This document shows, one piece after another, positions 54,468-64,000 of a stretch of 64,000 nucleotides of DNA. The stretch lies in contig OZ020489.1 of assembly GCA_963971405.1 (NCBI GenBank), positions 10,602,001 through 10,666,000 of the forward strand. Reading direction: 5' to 3'. A model generated the notes under the pieces. The model ran no database searches. It was not told the DNA's origin and saw nothing but the letters and a program-made list of their open reading frames with translations. Position 1 is the stretch's first letter. Every line of letters begins with the position of its first letter. The translations under genes were made by a program, and so were the position numbers. The stretch comes from Psococerastis gibbosa. Its lineage: Eukaryota > Arthropoda > Insecta > Psocodea > Psocidae.

Positions 54468-54960
54468 TCTTCAAGTTACAGCCGGATGGCTGGTTGGCAG
54501 CAACATGTGACTTCGATGCCTCCACTCCCCTCGATCCTGGCACGCTCTCTTCAGCTCCACGTATGTCTTGGCCCCTACATCCTCCATAACTTGCTGCAGG
54601 TAATCATTTCATGGGCGCCCAGGTCGGTTTACGCCTTCTATTGTTCCCTCTATGATGCAGCTTACTAAGTTTTCGTGTCTAACCAAATGGCCAATCCTGT
54701 GAGCTCTTCTTTTCCTTATCGATGCAATGAGAGTTTTTGTATCGCTTACTCTGGTTAGAACGTCATCATTTGCAACATGGGCTTGCCACAGTATTCGTAG
54801 CATGCGACGATAGCACCACATCTCAAATGCTTCGAGTTTCTTTATTTGTTTCTCACTTATAAATGCACCACGTTTCACATCCGTAAAGAGCAACGCTCCA
54901 AACCAGGGACTTCACCATTCGTTTTCTTAGTCCAAGGGTTATGTTGTTCGATTCAATTTT
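54468..54960 (-). mobile_element. LINE-E reverse transcriptase 3' end
   Basis: The minus strand encodes EKQIKKLEAFEMWCYRRMLR, ILWQAHVANDDVLTRVSDTK, RRAHRIGHLVRHENL and EGTIEGVNRPGRP. A stop follows, then LQQVMEDVGAKTYVE, CQDRGEWRHR and AVT-stop, with a TTGAAGAAGAAG end. It matches the 36481 and 36905 fragments and is the longest copy of the family here. Confidence 0.8.
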
Positions 54961-55548
54961 TTTTATTTTTTTATTTAACCTACAGTATATAAAAAAGTTG
55001 CAACATTTAGGTAAGAAGACGCCACCTCCGAAGAGTGGAAGCTTTCGGGTGGTCGTGATTTGTAATTATTTTTAAATTACTTTGTATTAATATAATCCCC
55101 TAGCTGGTGGAGTAACCAGTTAGGGGGACAAATCATATTTATTATTATACTTATACCAAAGATATTAAATGAACTTCTCCCAAAAATGAAAAAATTTAAA
55201 CAAATGGGTGAGTTAAAAGCGGGTGTAAAAAAAACGTTGGAAGGAGGAATAAGAAATTGTCAATGGGAGATAATAATAATAATAAAAACCGCCTATTCAT
55301 ATTAATATATCAAGTGAAAATAAAATAAATATTATAAAAAATAATAAAAAATAATATGATTATGCCTTGTTTAGCAGCACTGTATAAGCCTTTTGTCCCA
55401 ATCAAGCGCTAGCTTGCGGATGCGGTATGGTATCATTATGTATTGTATTTTTGTAATATATGCTCCTTCTCCAGGGAATACTGGACAAGGAAAAGAAAAA
55501 AAATTAATTAGATCACAACGCTAGAAGAAACTTTCTTGTACATTTCGA
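54961..55548. other. Unassigned AT-rich sequence
   Basis: No gene seen; AATAATAATAATAA near 55270. Confidence 0.35.
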
Positions 55549-56177
55549 TATGGTGCCCATTCCATTGACCGGCTAGGGCTATTTCCAAAAACGGTGACGT
55601 GGTAGCAGACATTCAAGACTTAGGTGGCGTTTCCACCGACCTCGCATTGCAGACTTGACGGAAATGTTTATTTTCCTCTATGCCATAGTTAAAATTGATC
55701 AATGATCATACAGTAAAATCACAAACAAACAAACTAAAATTAAAAAATGGCGTCATGGGATATAATAATAATAATAATAATAATAGTGTAATTCCCAAAA
55801 TAAATTCAGTTACATAATTTTAGATAATACCTTTTTCTTCTTTGGGTCCCTTGCCATTGTGCAGCCAATTTGCACGTGGAGGCAAGGTGCCGATAACAAT
55901 ATAAGAACTAAAAATTTAAAGTATTAATATGTATAAGTACAGATCCATTTGGTATACAGATGGTATGTTAAGTATGTTAAGTACAAACATTTTAATAGAT
56001 TTCTATAAAAAGAAGAATTCTAATTTCCGTCAATGTCATTTGCATTCTGCAATGCGAGATCGGTGGAAACGCAACCTAACTCTTGAATGTCTGCTACCAT
56101 GTCACCGTTTTTGGAAATAGCCCTAGCCGGTCAATGGAATGGGTGCCTATGTACCTAAATTGTGTGGACATCACTTA
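55549..56177. repeat. Left direct repeat flanking the LOA LINE: MITE-T with insertion (629 bp)
   Basis: TAT, a MITE-T copy (55552-56147), TAT, then 27 bp ending GGACATCACTTA. The MITE is 596 bp instead of ~380 because about 205 bp is inserted after ATGGGATA. The insert starts with (TAA)n and contains GGGTCCCTTGCCATTGTGCA. It is nearly identical to 58397-59022, differing by one TAA unit and at least one substitution. Confidence 0.88.
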
Positions 56178-58396
56178 TTTATTATTATTTAGAAGGTTGA
56201 GCTGACATAGGTCTGGGGACCCTTTGAACAGCATAATTATTGAGATCACATCCCAATCATTCAAACTATGTCCTTAGCCAATTAATTAACTGTTGAAAAA
56301 CAGCAGCTTAACCTTGTTAGCGAAGACAACCATGTCCTTCAATGGCAAGTCAATCAGATCGACTTGGTCGATGTAGGCAGCCCCAAAACAGTCCAACCGC
56401 GCCCGCCACAGGGCTGGACAGTGCCCAACCACGTGCTCCGCGGTTTCGTCAGCCTCATTGCAGTGCCGGCAGATGGTAGGACCTTCATGACCCAATTTGG
56501 CCATGTGGGCTCTGAACAAACCATGCCCAGTAACCAGGGCTGCGGTCGTTCGAGCCGTCTCTCTACCGACATTCAGTTTATGTAACCCCCATCCTTTCTG
56601 AGGGTAGATGAACAACTTCGATGTACGCAATGTGGGAGTTAACCGCCATACCGTTTCAAGTTCTTTATAAAGACTGTTGACGAGAGTTCTCTTAAAAACT
56701 GCCAATCCTAAGGGGAGAATAGGTTCGGGCCCTATAGGGCTATCCGTTGAGCCTTTTCTAGCTAGTTCATCAGCTCGCTCGTTGCCGTCGATTCCAGCGT
56801 GCCCTGGAACCCACAGAATCTCTACAGATATGCGCCGTTTTTCTAGTTCCAGTCCAGCTCTTCTACATTCAGCGACCAGGCCAGACGCCACTGTCGGACA
56901 GCTAAGAGCCAGGATGGCTGCCTGACTATCTGAGCATACGGCAACCTTCGTGCAGTCCTGTAGCGTGCCACACAGTTCAAGTGCGCATCTAATGGCAAAC
57001 AGTTCAGCCTGGAATACGGATACATACCTTCCTAATGAAATGGAAACCGAACCGGGAGGATACTCGCAAAATACACCAGCCCCTGCCTTGCCTCCCATTA
57101 GGGACCCATCCGTAAAATAGACTATTGTATCCGACGATAAGAACCTCGGCCTATTGTCATTCCACTCATGTCTTTCCGGTAATCTTATCTTAAAACAGTC
57201 ATCTGGGGATGCCTTGACTGAAGTCTTATCTTGGGGCATGTTCCCTACATCACCGCATCTGACCGGTAGCTCAGCCTTCCAAGCCCCCATCGTCTTGAGC
57301 CGATATTTAGCAACTAAAGCTTGGAGCTTTAAGAAAATGTGCAGTGGTGGGATGTCAAGCAGGACTTCTAGTGATGCTGTGGGCGTGGTTCTTATGGCCC
57401 CTGTCGCTCCAATGCATACCATCCGTTGAAGTTGTTGCAGACTTTTTTGTGCAGAGAGCACCTCAACCCGTCTCCACCATACAATACAACCATACGTTAT
57501 GATCGGTCTTATAACACCAATATACAACCAGCGAACTATCCTGGGTTTTAATCCCCATGTCGCACTAAAGAGACGTCTGATTCTGTAGAAAACCAGTGTT
57601 GCTTTCCGAATACAGGCTTCCAAGTGACATTTCCAAGTGAGCTTCTTGTCCAGAATCACACCTAGGTATTTAACCCTGTCAGTTATTTTCAGCACTTCTC
57701 CCTCCATGGTCAAAGTAGGCAACACGCCTAATTTCCTTTTTCTTGTGAAAAGAACAACTTCCGTCTTTTGGGGGTTGACCCCTAGTTCTTTATCTGCGCA
57801 CCACCGGGTAACGGTATCAAGAGCTCCTTGCATAATTTCGAATATAGTGGAGAGGAAGATCCCCACGACAAGAATTCGAATATCATCAGCATATGCATCT
57901 GCCATTATACCACAGGCTTTTAGAATTATTAGTAGTTCATTAACGACAAGGCTCCACAGCAAAGGTGACAAGACGCCACCTTGTGGGCACCCACAAGCTA
58001 CAGCAATCGTGGCAACCGCCTCCCCCCTTTCTGAGCTGACCAATCTACTTTTTAACATGTTTTCCACCCAATAAATAACAATTGGATTAATGGTCCTCAT
58101 TCTCAAGGCTCTCTTAATGGCTTCAAAGGAAACATTATTGAACGCCCCCTGTATATCAAGAAATGTAACCAAAGCTAATTCGCCCCCATCAAGGGTCTTT
58201 TGCAGCCTATCCACCAAGGAGTAGAGTGCCGTTTCTGTAGACTTCCCTGTTTGGTACGCATGTTGGTTGGGAGAAAGTGGAGCATTAACAGAGATGTCGG
58301 CCCGAATTGACCATTCAATGAGACGTTCGAGAACCTTAAGCAGAAATGAACTTAACGTGATCGGTCTGAACGAGTTAGGCTGAGTGTAGTCAGTCT
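56178..58396 (-). mobile_element. LOA-type non-LTR retrotransposon, 5' truncated (2.2 kb)
   Basis: The minus strand holds RT, RNase H and the 3' UTR of a LINE, ending at CTAAATAATAATAAA next to the left direct repeat. ORF1, the endonuclease and the N-terminal part of RT are absent. A separate 193-bp copy of its 3' end with a clean target duplication is at 34086-34278. The right (5') boundary abuts the second MITE-T copy. Confidence 0.88.
56286..58396 (-). CDS. LINE reverse transcriptase / RNase H, partial but open
   Basis: About 703 uninterrupted element residues. Numbering is from the Met of the 724-residue frame, whose first ~21 residues are MITE. RT landmarks are NSFRPITLSSFLLKVLERL (29-47), QHAYQTGKSTETAL (66-79), motif A VTFLDIQGAFNN (98-109), motif B CPQGGVLSPLLWSLV (158-172) and motif C YADD (190-193). 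RNase H follows with Asp in YFTDGS, Glu in QAELFAI (486), Asp in CSDSQA (511) and WVPGHAGIDGNERADELA (550-567). A CCHC-like CRHCNEADETAEHVVGHCP (664-682) lies near the end. CPQGGVLSPLLWSLV and a downstream RNase H fit the LOA clade of the Jockey/I group, from memory of the family. All catalytic residues are kept, suggesting a young insertion. Confidence 0.88.
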
Positions 58397-59022
58397 TATG
58401 GTGCCCATTCCATTGACCGGCTAGGGCTATTTCCAAAAACGGTGACGTGGTAGCAGACATTCAAGACTTAGGTGGCGTTTCCACCGACCTCGCATTGCAG
58501 ACTTGACGGAAATGTTTATTTTCCTCTATGCCATAGTTAAAATTGATCAATGATCATACAGTAAAATCACAAACAAACAAACTAAAATTAAAAAATGGCG
58601 TCATGGGATATAATAATAATAATAATAATAGTGTAATTCCCAAAATAAATTCAGTTACATAATTTTAGATAATACCTTTTTCTTCTTTGGGTCCCTTGCC
58701 ATTGTGCAGCCAATTTGCACGTGGAGGCAAGGTGCCGATAACAATATAAGAACTAAAAATTTAAAGTATTAATATGTATAAGTACAGATCCATTTGGTAT
58801 ACAGATGGTATGTTAAGTATGTTAAGTACAAACATTTTAATAGATTTCTATAAAAAGAAGAATTCTAATTTCCGTCAATGTCATTTGCATTCTGCAATGC
58901 GAGATCGGTGGAAACGCAACCTAACTCTTGAATGTCTGCTACCACGTCACCGTTTTTGGAAATAGCCCTAGCCGGTCAATGGAATGGGTGCCTATGTACC
59001 TAAATTGTGTGGACATCACTTA
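58397..59022. repeat. Right direct repeat flanking the LOA LINE: MITE-T with insertion (626 bp)
   Basis: Second copy of 55549-56177: TAT, MITE-T 58400-58992 with the same internal insertion, TAT, and the same 27 bp ending GGACATCACTTA before diverging at 59023. Because even the non-MITE 27 bp is shared, it is a duplication of this locus rather than an independent MITE insertion. Confidence 0.88.
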
Positions 59023-59950
59023 CGTACCACTGTTTTGGAACTCCTTCCTCCCTCACTATCCTGACTGTTCTTACAAAAGTTATCACTGCGATCAATCCGT
59101 TTTATTGATGAGCACGCACTGTACAGATCATAAACACAAAGGAAATTTTCTTGGAAGGGTGCCCTAATTCATAGCTATAGAGATATTTTATTTGAAATTT
59201 GATTTTCCACTCCTATAATGGTTCCTCCTTTTGCCCCTTTACGTATAAAAAGAGCTTCATTGACAGTGCGAACCAGCAAAGGCGGGGGGGGGGGGGAGGG
59301 GAGGGGGACTTATTGGGCTGTAACTTTCTCCCGATATGAAACATTCTTGTCTTGTTTTGGAGTGATTTTGTCAATTTAAATTTACGTTTCAACCATATAC
59401 AATATGGACGCAAGGAGCCTCAAACCTGAAACCTTATACGTTATTCAAGAGGTACGTAGAATCGGCCCTCAAAATTCATTGCTTTTATTACCTTTTTATT
59501 TTTTACGTAATTAACAAAGCAAATTAATAAAGATAGTGCTAATTGAAGACTACTTCATGCATCATATAATTAGGTAGGTATTTTTAATTAAACACACATA
59601 CTACAATACATATGTACGTAAATTAAACATAAACATTATTGAAGGGTAAAAGTTCACGTAATATAGAATTTACAAAAAAAAACTGCAGTGCGGTTCCGAA
59701 AATTTAAAATACGCTAATATCTGCTATAGGCTAATGCATGAAGTGGTCTTATCTTGTTCTCTTGTACACCTTAAATACCCGAAATTTTTAATAACTTGCT
59801 AAGTTATGAAATAAAAAATGAAACTATTGAATTTTGTTTGGGGTGCCAAATTTCAAAATGTTCGGAATTACTTTTAAAAAAAATCCCTTTCGGCTATGGC
59901 CGATCAGGTGTAGGGAGATTCCGCAGACCCTGCTTTTCCTCTACGCTACC
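59023..59950. other. Unassigned
   Basis: A G-rich run lies at 59281-59308. No gene or repeat otherwise recognised. Confidence 0.35.
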
Positions 59951-60276
59951 CAGAGGCGTAAAGTTTTAGAATGATGGCGGGGGCAAAACTAACTAGACCT
60001 TATGACGTCATCAGGCAGGATTGAAGAAAAAAATATATAATATAATAGAAAAATTGTAGAGTTTTACGCATTTTTTAATAGTTGTAAAGTATAGCTGTAG
60101 ATTTTACAAAGCTAAAAAAAGAATGCTTACATTCATATTGCTGCAAAGGGGACTATGAAGTATGAACCACGTCTTACAATGCTCGAAGCTGGGGGGGGGG
60201 GGGTAAAGCCAAAAGGAGCTGGGGGCGCAAGTTGGACCGTGCCCCCCCCCCCCCCCCGCCCAACTTTACGCCCCTG
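59951..60276. mobile_element. hAT-like MITE (326 bp)
   Basis: Inverted termini CAGAGGCGTAAAGTT and AACTTTACGCCCCTG. The 8-bp flanks (ACGCTACC / AAGCTATG) agree only in part, so the target duplication has decayed. G and C runs lie inside the right half, as in the hAT MITEs at 43670 and 44499. Confidence 0.72.
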
Positions 60277-60342
60277 AAGCTATGTGTAATAGAAAATAAA
60301 AAAAACTTCATTATTTTCCCGATCACAACATCAACACACAAA

Positions 60343-60690
60343 ACAATCTTGTGTTCCAAACTATGACGACTATGAACTTTTACTTATTAAATTATTTTTA
60401 CTTTGACTGGACGTCATCTTGAAATCGTTAATTTGTCGTAAAACGTGTAGATTACCATTATCGTAGATAATAATACGATCTTTCAGTCAGATTTTAATTC
60501 ATTCCTCTGCAACCAATATTGACTGAGATATGAATTATATAAGTTTTCAATCGGCCGCCATCTTATAACTAAATGGCGGATCTAGCTGGTTAAAGAACTC
60601 GATCAAGGCATTTGTATGATCAATTTTTGTGCCAAGTTTCATCCAAATCGGATAATATTTACGGAAGTTAGAGTGTTTCCTAAAATCGAT

Positions 60691-60728
<38 letters not shown>

Positions 60729-60847
60729 CATTTTGAACGGAGGGTGATTTTAGGCTCAGGGGGTCATGAAATGAAAAGTTGTGAAGAAATTTTCCGAAAG
60801 TCGAACATTGGTTGCCATCTCAATAGGTAGATGAATCTCCCTAAAAT
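60343..60847 (-). repeat. R4 dispersed repeat, near full length
   Basis: Inverse of 1755-2270 with an expanded (AT)n tract at about 60695-60726. It shares GAAACTTGGCACAAAAATTG-like, GATGGCGGCC-like and GTCCAGTCAAAG landmarks. Confidence 0.7.
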
Positions 60848-61719
60848 TAAAAGTGATATACATTTGGCCACGACTGTACATATACTGCATAATATATACT
60901 AGTTATGATTGACTTTTGATGTGCCTTCAAGGCAGCACACATAGGAGGGAGGTCAAATGGATTAAACCCCCCCCCCCTCATTACGAAAAACTATTTTTCA
61001 TCCTAATAGCGTATGGAATGCTTAATTAAGACTTTTAAGAGTTCGCAATATATGAAAATGTACACATTAGATAGGATCACAGTCGCCGCATACAGTCCCC
61101 CCCCCCCCCCCGAAAAATAAAGTCATGTCTGCGGCTTCGGTGCGAAATCATCAATTTTTGCCTATCGTAGAAAAAACGCTGTCAAAAAGCTTTTTAACTC
61201 ATGATTTAATTTTTTTCACACAAAAAATGCCGGTAAATCTGTGAAATCTTTGATCAAAAACTTTCAAAACAAAAAAGCTTCCTTAGTGCACACAAAAGAC
61301 ACAAGAGAATCAATCTACTAAGCTTTGTTTGTCGCACATTTCCCCTTTATCACCTTTAAATTTTTCTACCCATTCTAGTCACCTTTTCCCTTTTCATTCG
61401 AATTTTCACAATAGCGCGCTAAAAAGACGGGGGGATGGGTTTTCATTCTAATGTCTTCTTTTGAAGTTGTTAATTCAAGATTTTCATTATCCAGTCTTTC
61501 CAAATTTTGTCTTGTTAATTGCGAGAGCGCCTTGCATGATAATAAAAGGGTTGCAATTACTTCTCATGTAAATTTCAGTGTTGTTTTTTCTAGAATCTCT
61601 TCTTTTTAATGTAAATTTTTTGATGATAAAGCTGTGGTTTTTGTGGGTTACCGTTGCCGGATAATGATGGTGTTTAATTGAAGAGGTCGAATGAATTTGG
61701 GCTCTATCTTCATGCAGCC
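60848..61719. other. Unassigned
   Basis: C homopolymers near 60967 and 61099. No gene seen. Confidence 0.35.
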
Positions 61720-61885
61720 TTATCCTCAAAAACGCTGGAAGGATGAGTTGGAAACTGACCTTCGCGAGTTGGGAGTCCGCAGATGGTGGAGTTTGTACAA
61801 AACCGAGAAGTTGAGAAGAACTGGAGAAGTGTTGTCGAGTAGGCCAAAGCTCATCAAGGGCTGTAGAGCCCGAAGAAGAAGAAAT
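61720..61885 (+). mobile_element. LINE-F 3' fragment
   Basis: The plus strand encodes KRWKDELETDLRELGVRRWW, SLYKTEKLRRTGEVLSS and RPKLIKGCR, with the GAAGAAGAAG tail, matching 36290-36480. Confidence 0.68.
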
Positions 61886-61984
61886 TTTATGCAGCTTTAA
61901 TTTTTTCTTGCATAGTAATAAAAATCTTGGTTATAAGACACACCCTTATGTCCTGTTATGAGGCTAATGGATGCAGTTGCTGCT

Positions 61985-62245
61985 GACGGATAAGGAACGG
62001 AAACTTACATATTTCGGTCATGTGATACGGAACGAAAAATTAGGACTGTCGCCTTCTGCATGTAATAATCAAAGGGAAGATAGAAGGACTGAGGGCTCCC
62101 TGTAAAAGAACATTGTTGACAAACCTCAAGCAGTGGTTTGGCAAGAGCACGACTCCCCTTTTTAGAGCAGCTGTCGCAAAGATCCAAATTGCCATGATGA
62201 TCGCCAATATTAGATGGAAGAGGCATTTAAAGAAGAAGGAGAAGA
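61985..62245 (+). mobile_element. LINE-G 3' fragment
   Basis: Frames read LLLTDKERKLTYFGHVIRNE, then (shifted) QAVVWQEHDSPF and AAVAKIQIAMMIANIRW-type sequence, followed by an AAGAAGAAGGAGAAG tail. The RKLxYFGHVIR and IAMMIANIR motifs are common at LINE RT carboxyl ends. Several frameshifts. Confidence 0.65.
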
Positions 62246-64000
62246 GGATAGGAAAAATGGGCGAAACCTCTGTAGTAACCGATTTTTTTTAAGTAACTGC
62301 CGTACGATAAATGAACACATGAAATGGACGGATACAGGAGGGTTAGCTGCCCAAATGTAGTGTAGTAAATATTTAAAAGTTAAGTTATTATGCTTCAATT
62401 TCATTGATACAGGTTTTTTTGTGTTTTGACCCCCCCCCCCCCAAATAGGTTGGAGGGTTGGATCCGTCTCTGGCAGATGAATAATAATTAATAAATATAT
62501 AATAAATAAGCTTATAATGTGTTACCAACAGACTAAGTCCAAAAAAGACATCACTTACAATATAAAACGTAAAACAATACCCGAGAAACAAGCAGTCAAA
62601 TTGAAATTAAAGGAGAAAAAATAGCATTTTATCGAGTTGTCAAACGGATAGCAATGAAATCAGTAGAGTCAAGGATTTTACAGGTATGTCAATTTTACTT
62701 CTAAAATCTCAAAAATTCCTTTTTACGATTAGGCATGTCAAGGATATTCACTCAATAAAGGGCTAAGCTTTTCCCCTTACATAATGAAATATTGGACGAA
62801 GACCTACTCTGACCCCCATAGAACCCAAACGTACCAAACTTGACCAACTCGCACACACCCAATGTGAAACAGACAACGACAAACTGATTTAAGCGATCTC
62901 TGGGGAACCTTGTTGTCCAGTGGGCTCCTTATAGCGGTAATTTATTCATAAATTGACATAAATGTACCTTATTTCTGTAGAATAGAGGTAACTATCCAGA
63001 TATATTTGAATGCACGGCTTGAAGGTATTACCCTGAAGTATCGTTACATGTAACTGCCGCAGAACATGCGAACTCATTAGACCGGACCCACAGTAACTTA
63101 TCAACATGATTGCTTATGCGATTACGGTTAGATCATCAGCATCGACATTGTGAAATTTGGGAATATTATCAGAGAGCCGCCATGTTCAAAATGTTTCCCG
63201 CCTAGCCAAATATATTTGAATTAGACATTGTCATGGCTTGAGGTAGGCCACAATTAGGCTTGTTTTTTATCTTGTTAATCTACCTATTCATTTAAGCGAG
63301 CAACAGGTATCAAGATATTTTAAGTTCTATTGCGTATTATCATTAAATAATTATAGATGAAAGGTAATCATATTTTCAATGTTTGAAATGCAGATTTCTT
63401 ACTCTGTCTGGCCAAAACTTTGACTGACTTTTTGAGCTAATTACTTTATTTAATTCATTGCACATTGCGCCTTTTCGAAGCCGATACTCGCAGTTGTCTT
63501 AGGTTTTCCTTAAGCACCCTCAGCAGGGCCTTTCAAGCACGTCTGAAGACAGGGGCCAACGTTAGAAAAAAACTACGCAAAATCATACTTTTTAACATGT
63601 TTTTAGTAGATGTATTATTCTACATAAGTACAAATACTGTGCCCTATATATCTCAATCTGCCGCCCTTGGCTGCAGACTTTTCAGCCTTTATTTAAATTT
63701 ATTTTACGACACAAGTTACTAAAATTGTATACAATAAGTTTTATGTTACAAATTATTGGTAATTTTTAGTGATTTATAATAAATTCATTTTGGGTTTTTT
63801 GCGCAAAGTCAAATTTCTCGGGAACTTATCGACATAAACTATAGAAGAAATTTTATCTACGCTTTGATGTGCAGTATGTTACAGTCACTAACACCGATTG
63901 TTCAGAGTTCTGGAACTTGATTTGTAAATAAAAATAGTCATTGAGGATTTCAGGTTGAAGGAATTCCATAACTGTGGCCAATTGGTGGTAGTATCGGGCA
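62246..64000. other. Unassigned, with one possible hAT end
   Basis: A C14 run followed by TTGGATCCGTCTCTGG at about 62430-62475 resembles the inverse of CAGGGACGGATCCAGCCCC at 29389-29407, both likely hAT-type termini. The remaining 1.5 kb shows no gene; the 85-residue frame at 63465 has no recognisable family. Confidence 0.4.

Overview
The window is eukaryotic nuclear DNA, almost certainly from an arthropod and most likely an insect. It is AT-rich, has very long non-coding stretches, spliced-gene signals, and a dense population of animal-type transposons (Penelope-like, LOA-type and RTE-like LINEs, tRNA-derived SINEs, hAT and other MITEs). I cannot name the species from sequence alone. A 200-N scaffold gap lies at 10010-10209.

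Only one host gene is supported. It is the first coding exon of a class C G-protein-coupled receptor of the metabotropic-glutamate family, most like insect mangetout (mtt, also called mGluR-B). The exon runs from a splice acceptor at about 24848 to a donor at 25356 on the + strand. No other exon of this gene is recognised. If the gene continues in this scaffold, everything from 25356 to 64000 (over 38 kb) would be its first coding intron, apart from exons too short or diverged for me to see.

Region by region. 1-7.6 kb: SINEs, small MITEs, a 142-bp-arm near-perfect hairpin (3638-3934) and an RTE-like LINE 3' end. 7.6-12.8 kb: a 5'-truncated Penelope-like retroelement whose reverse transcriptase is bracketed by 1033-bp inverted repeats of its own 3' (GIY-YIG) end. 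This locus appears twice around the gap, probably because two overlapping contig ends were not merged. 12.8-24.8 kb: mostly unassigned AT-rich DNA with tandem repeats (152 bp x3, 346 bp x2) and a second foldback. 24.8-25.4 kb: the receptor exon. 25.4-55 kb: intron-like sequence filled with dispersed repeats, including copies of one long-TIR MITE, many LINE 3' ends, three SINE types and two hAT MITEs with intact 8-bp target duplications. 55.5-59 kb: a 2.2-kb LOA-type LINE with an open 700-residue RT plus RNase H frame, lying between two almost identical ~627-bp direct repeats. 59-64 kb: another hAT-like MITE, further LINE tails and unassigned DNA.

Repeat names used here (my own labels): MITE-T (long-TIR MITE with TAA or TAT flanks), SINE-A/B/C, LINE-D to LINE-K (short LINE 3' ends grouped by the peptide they encode), R3 to R7 (dispersed repeats of unknown class). 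No RNA gene, CRISPR array or bacterial-type operon was seen.
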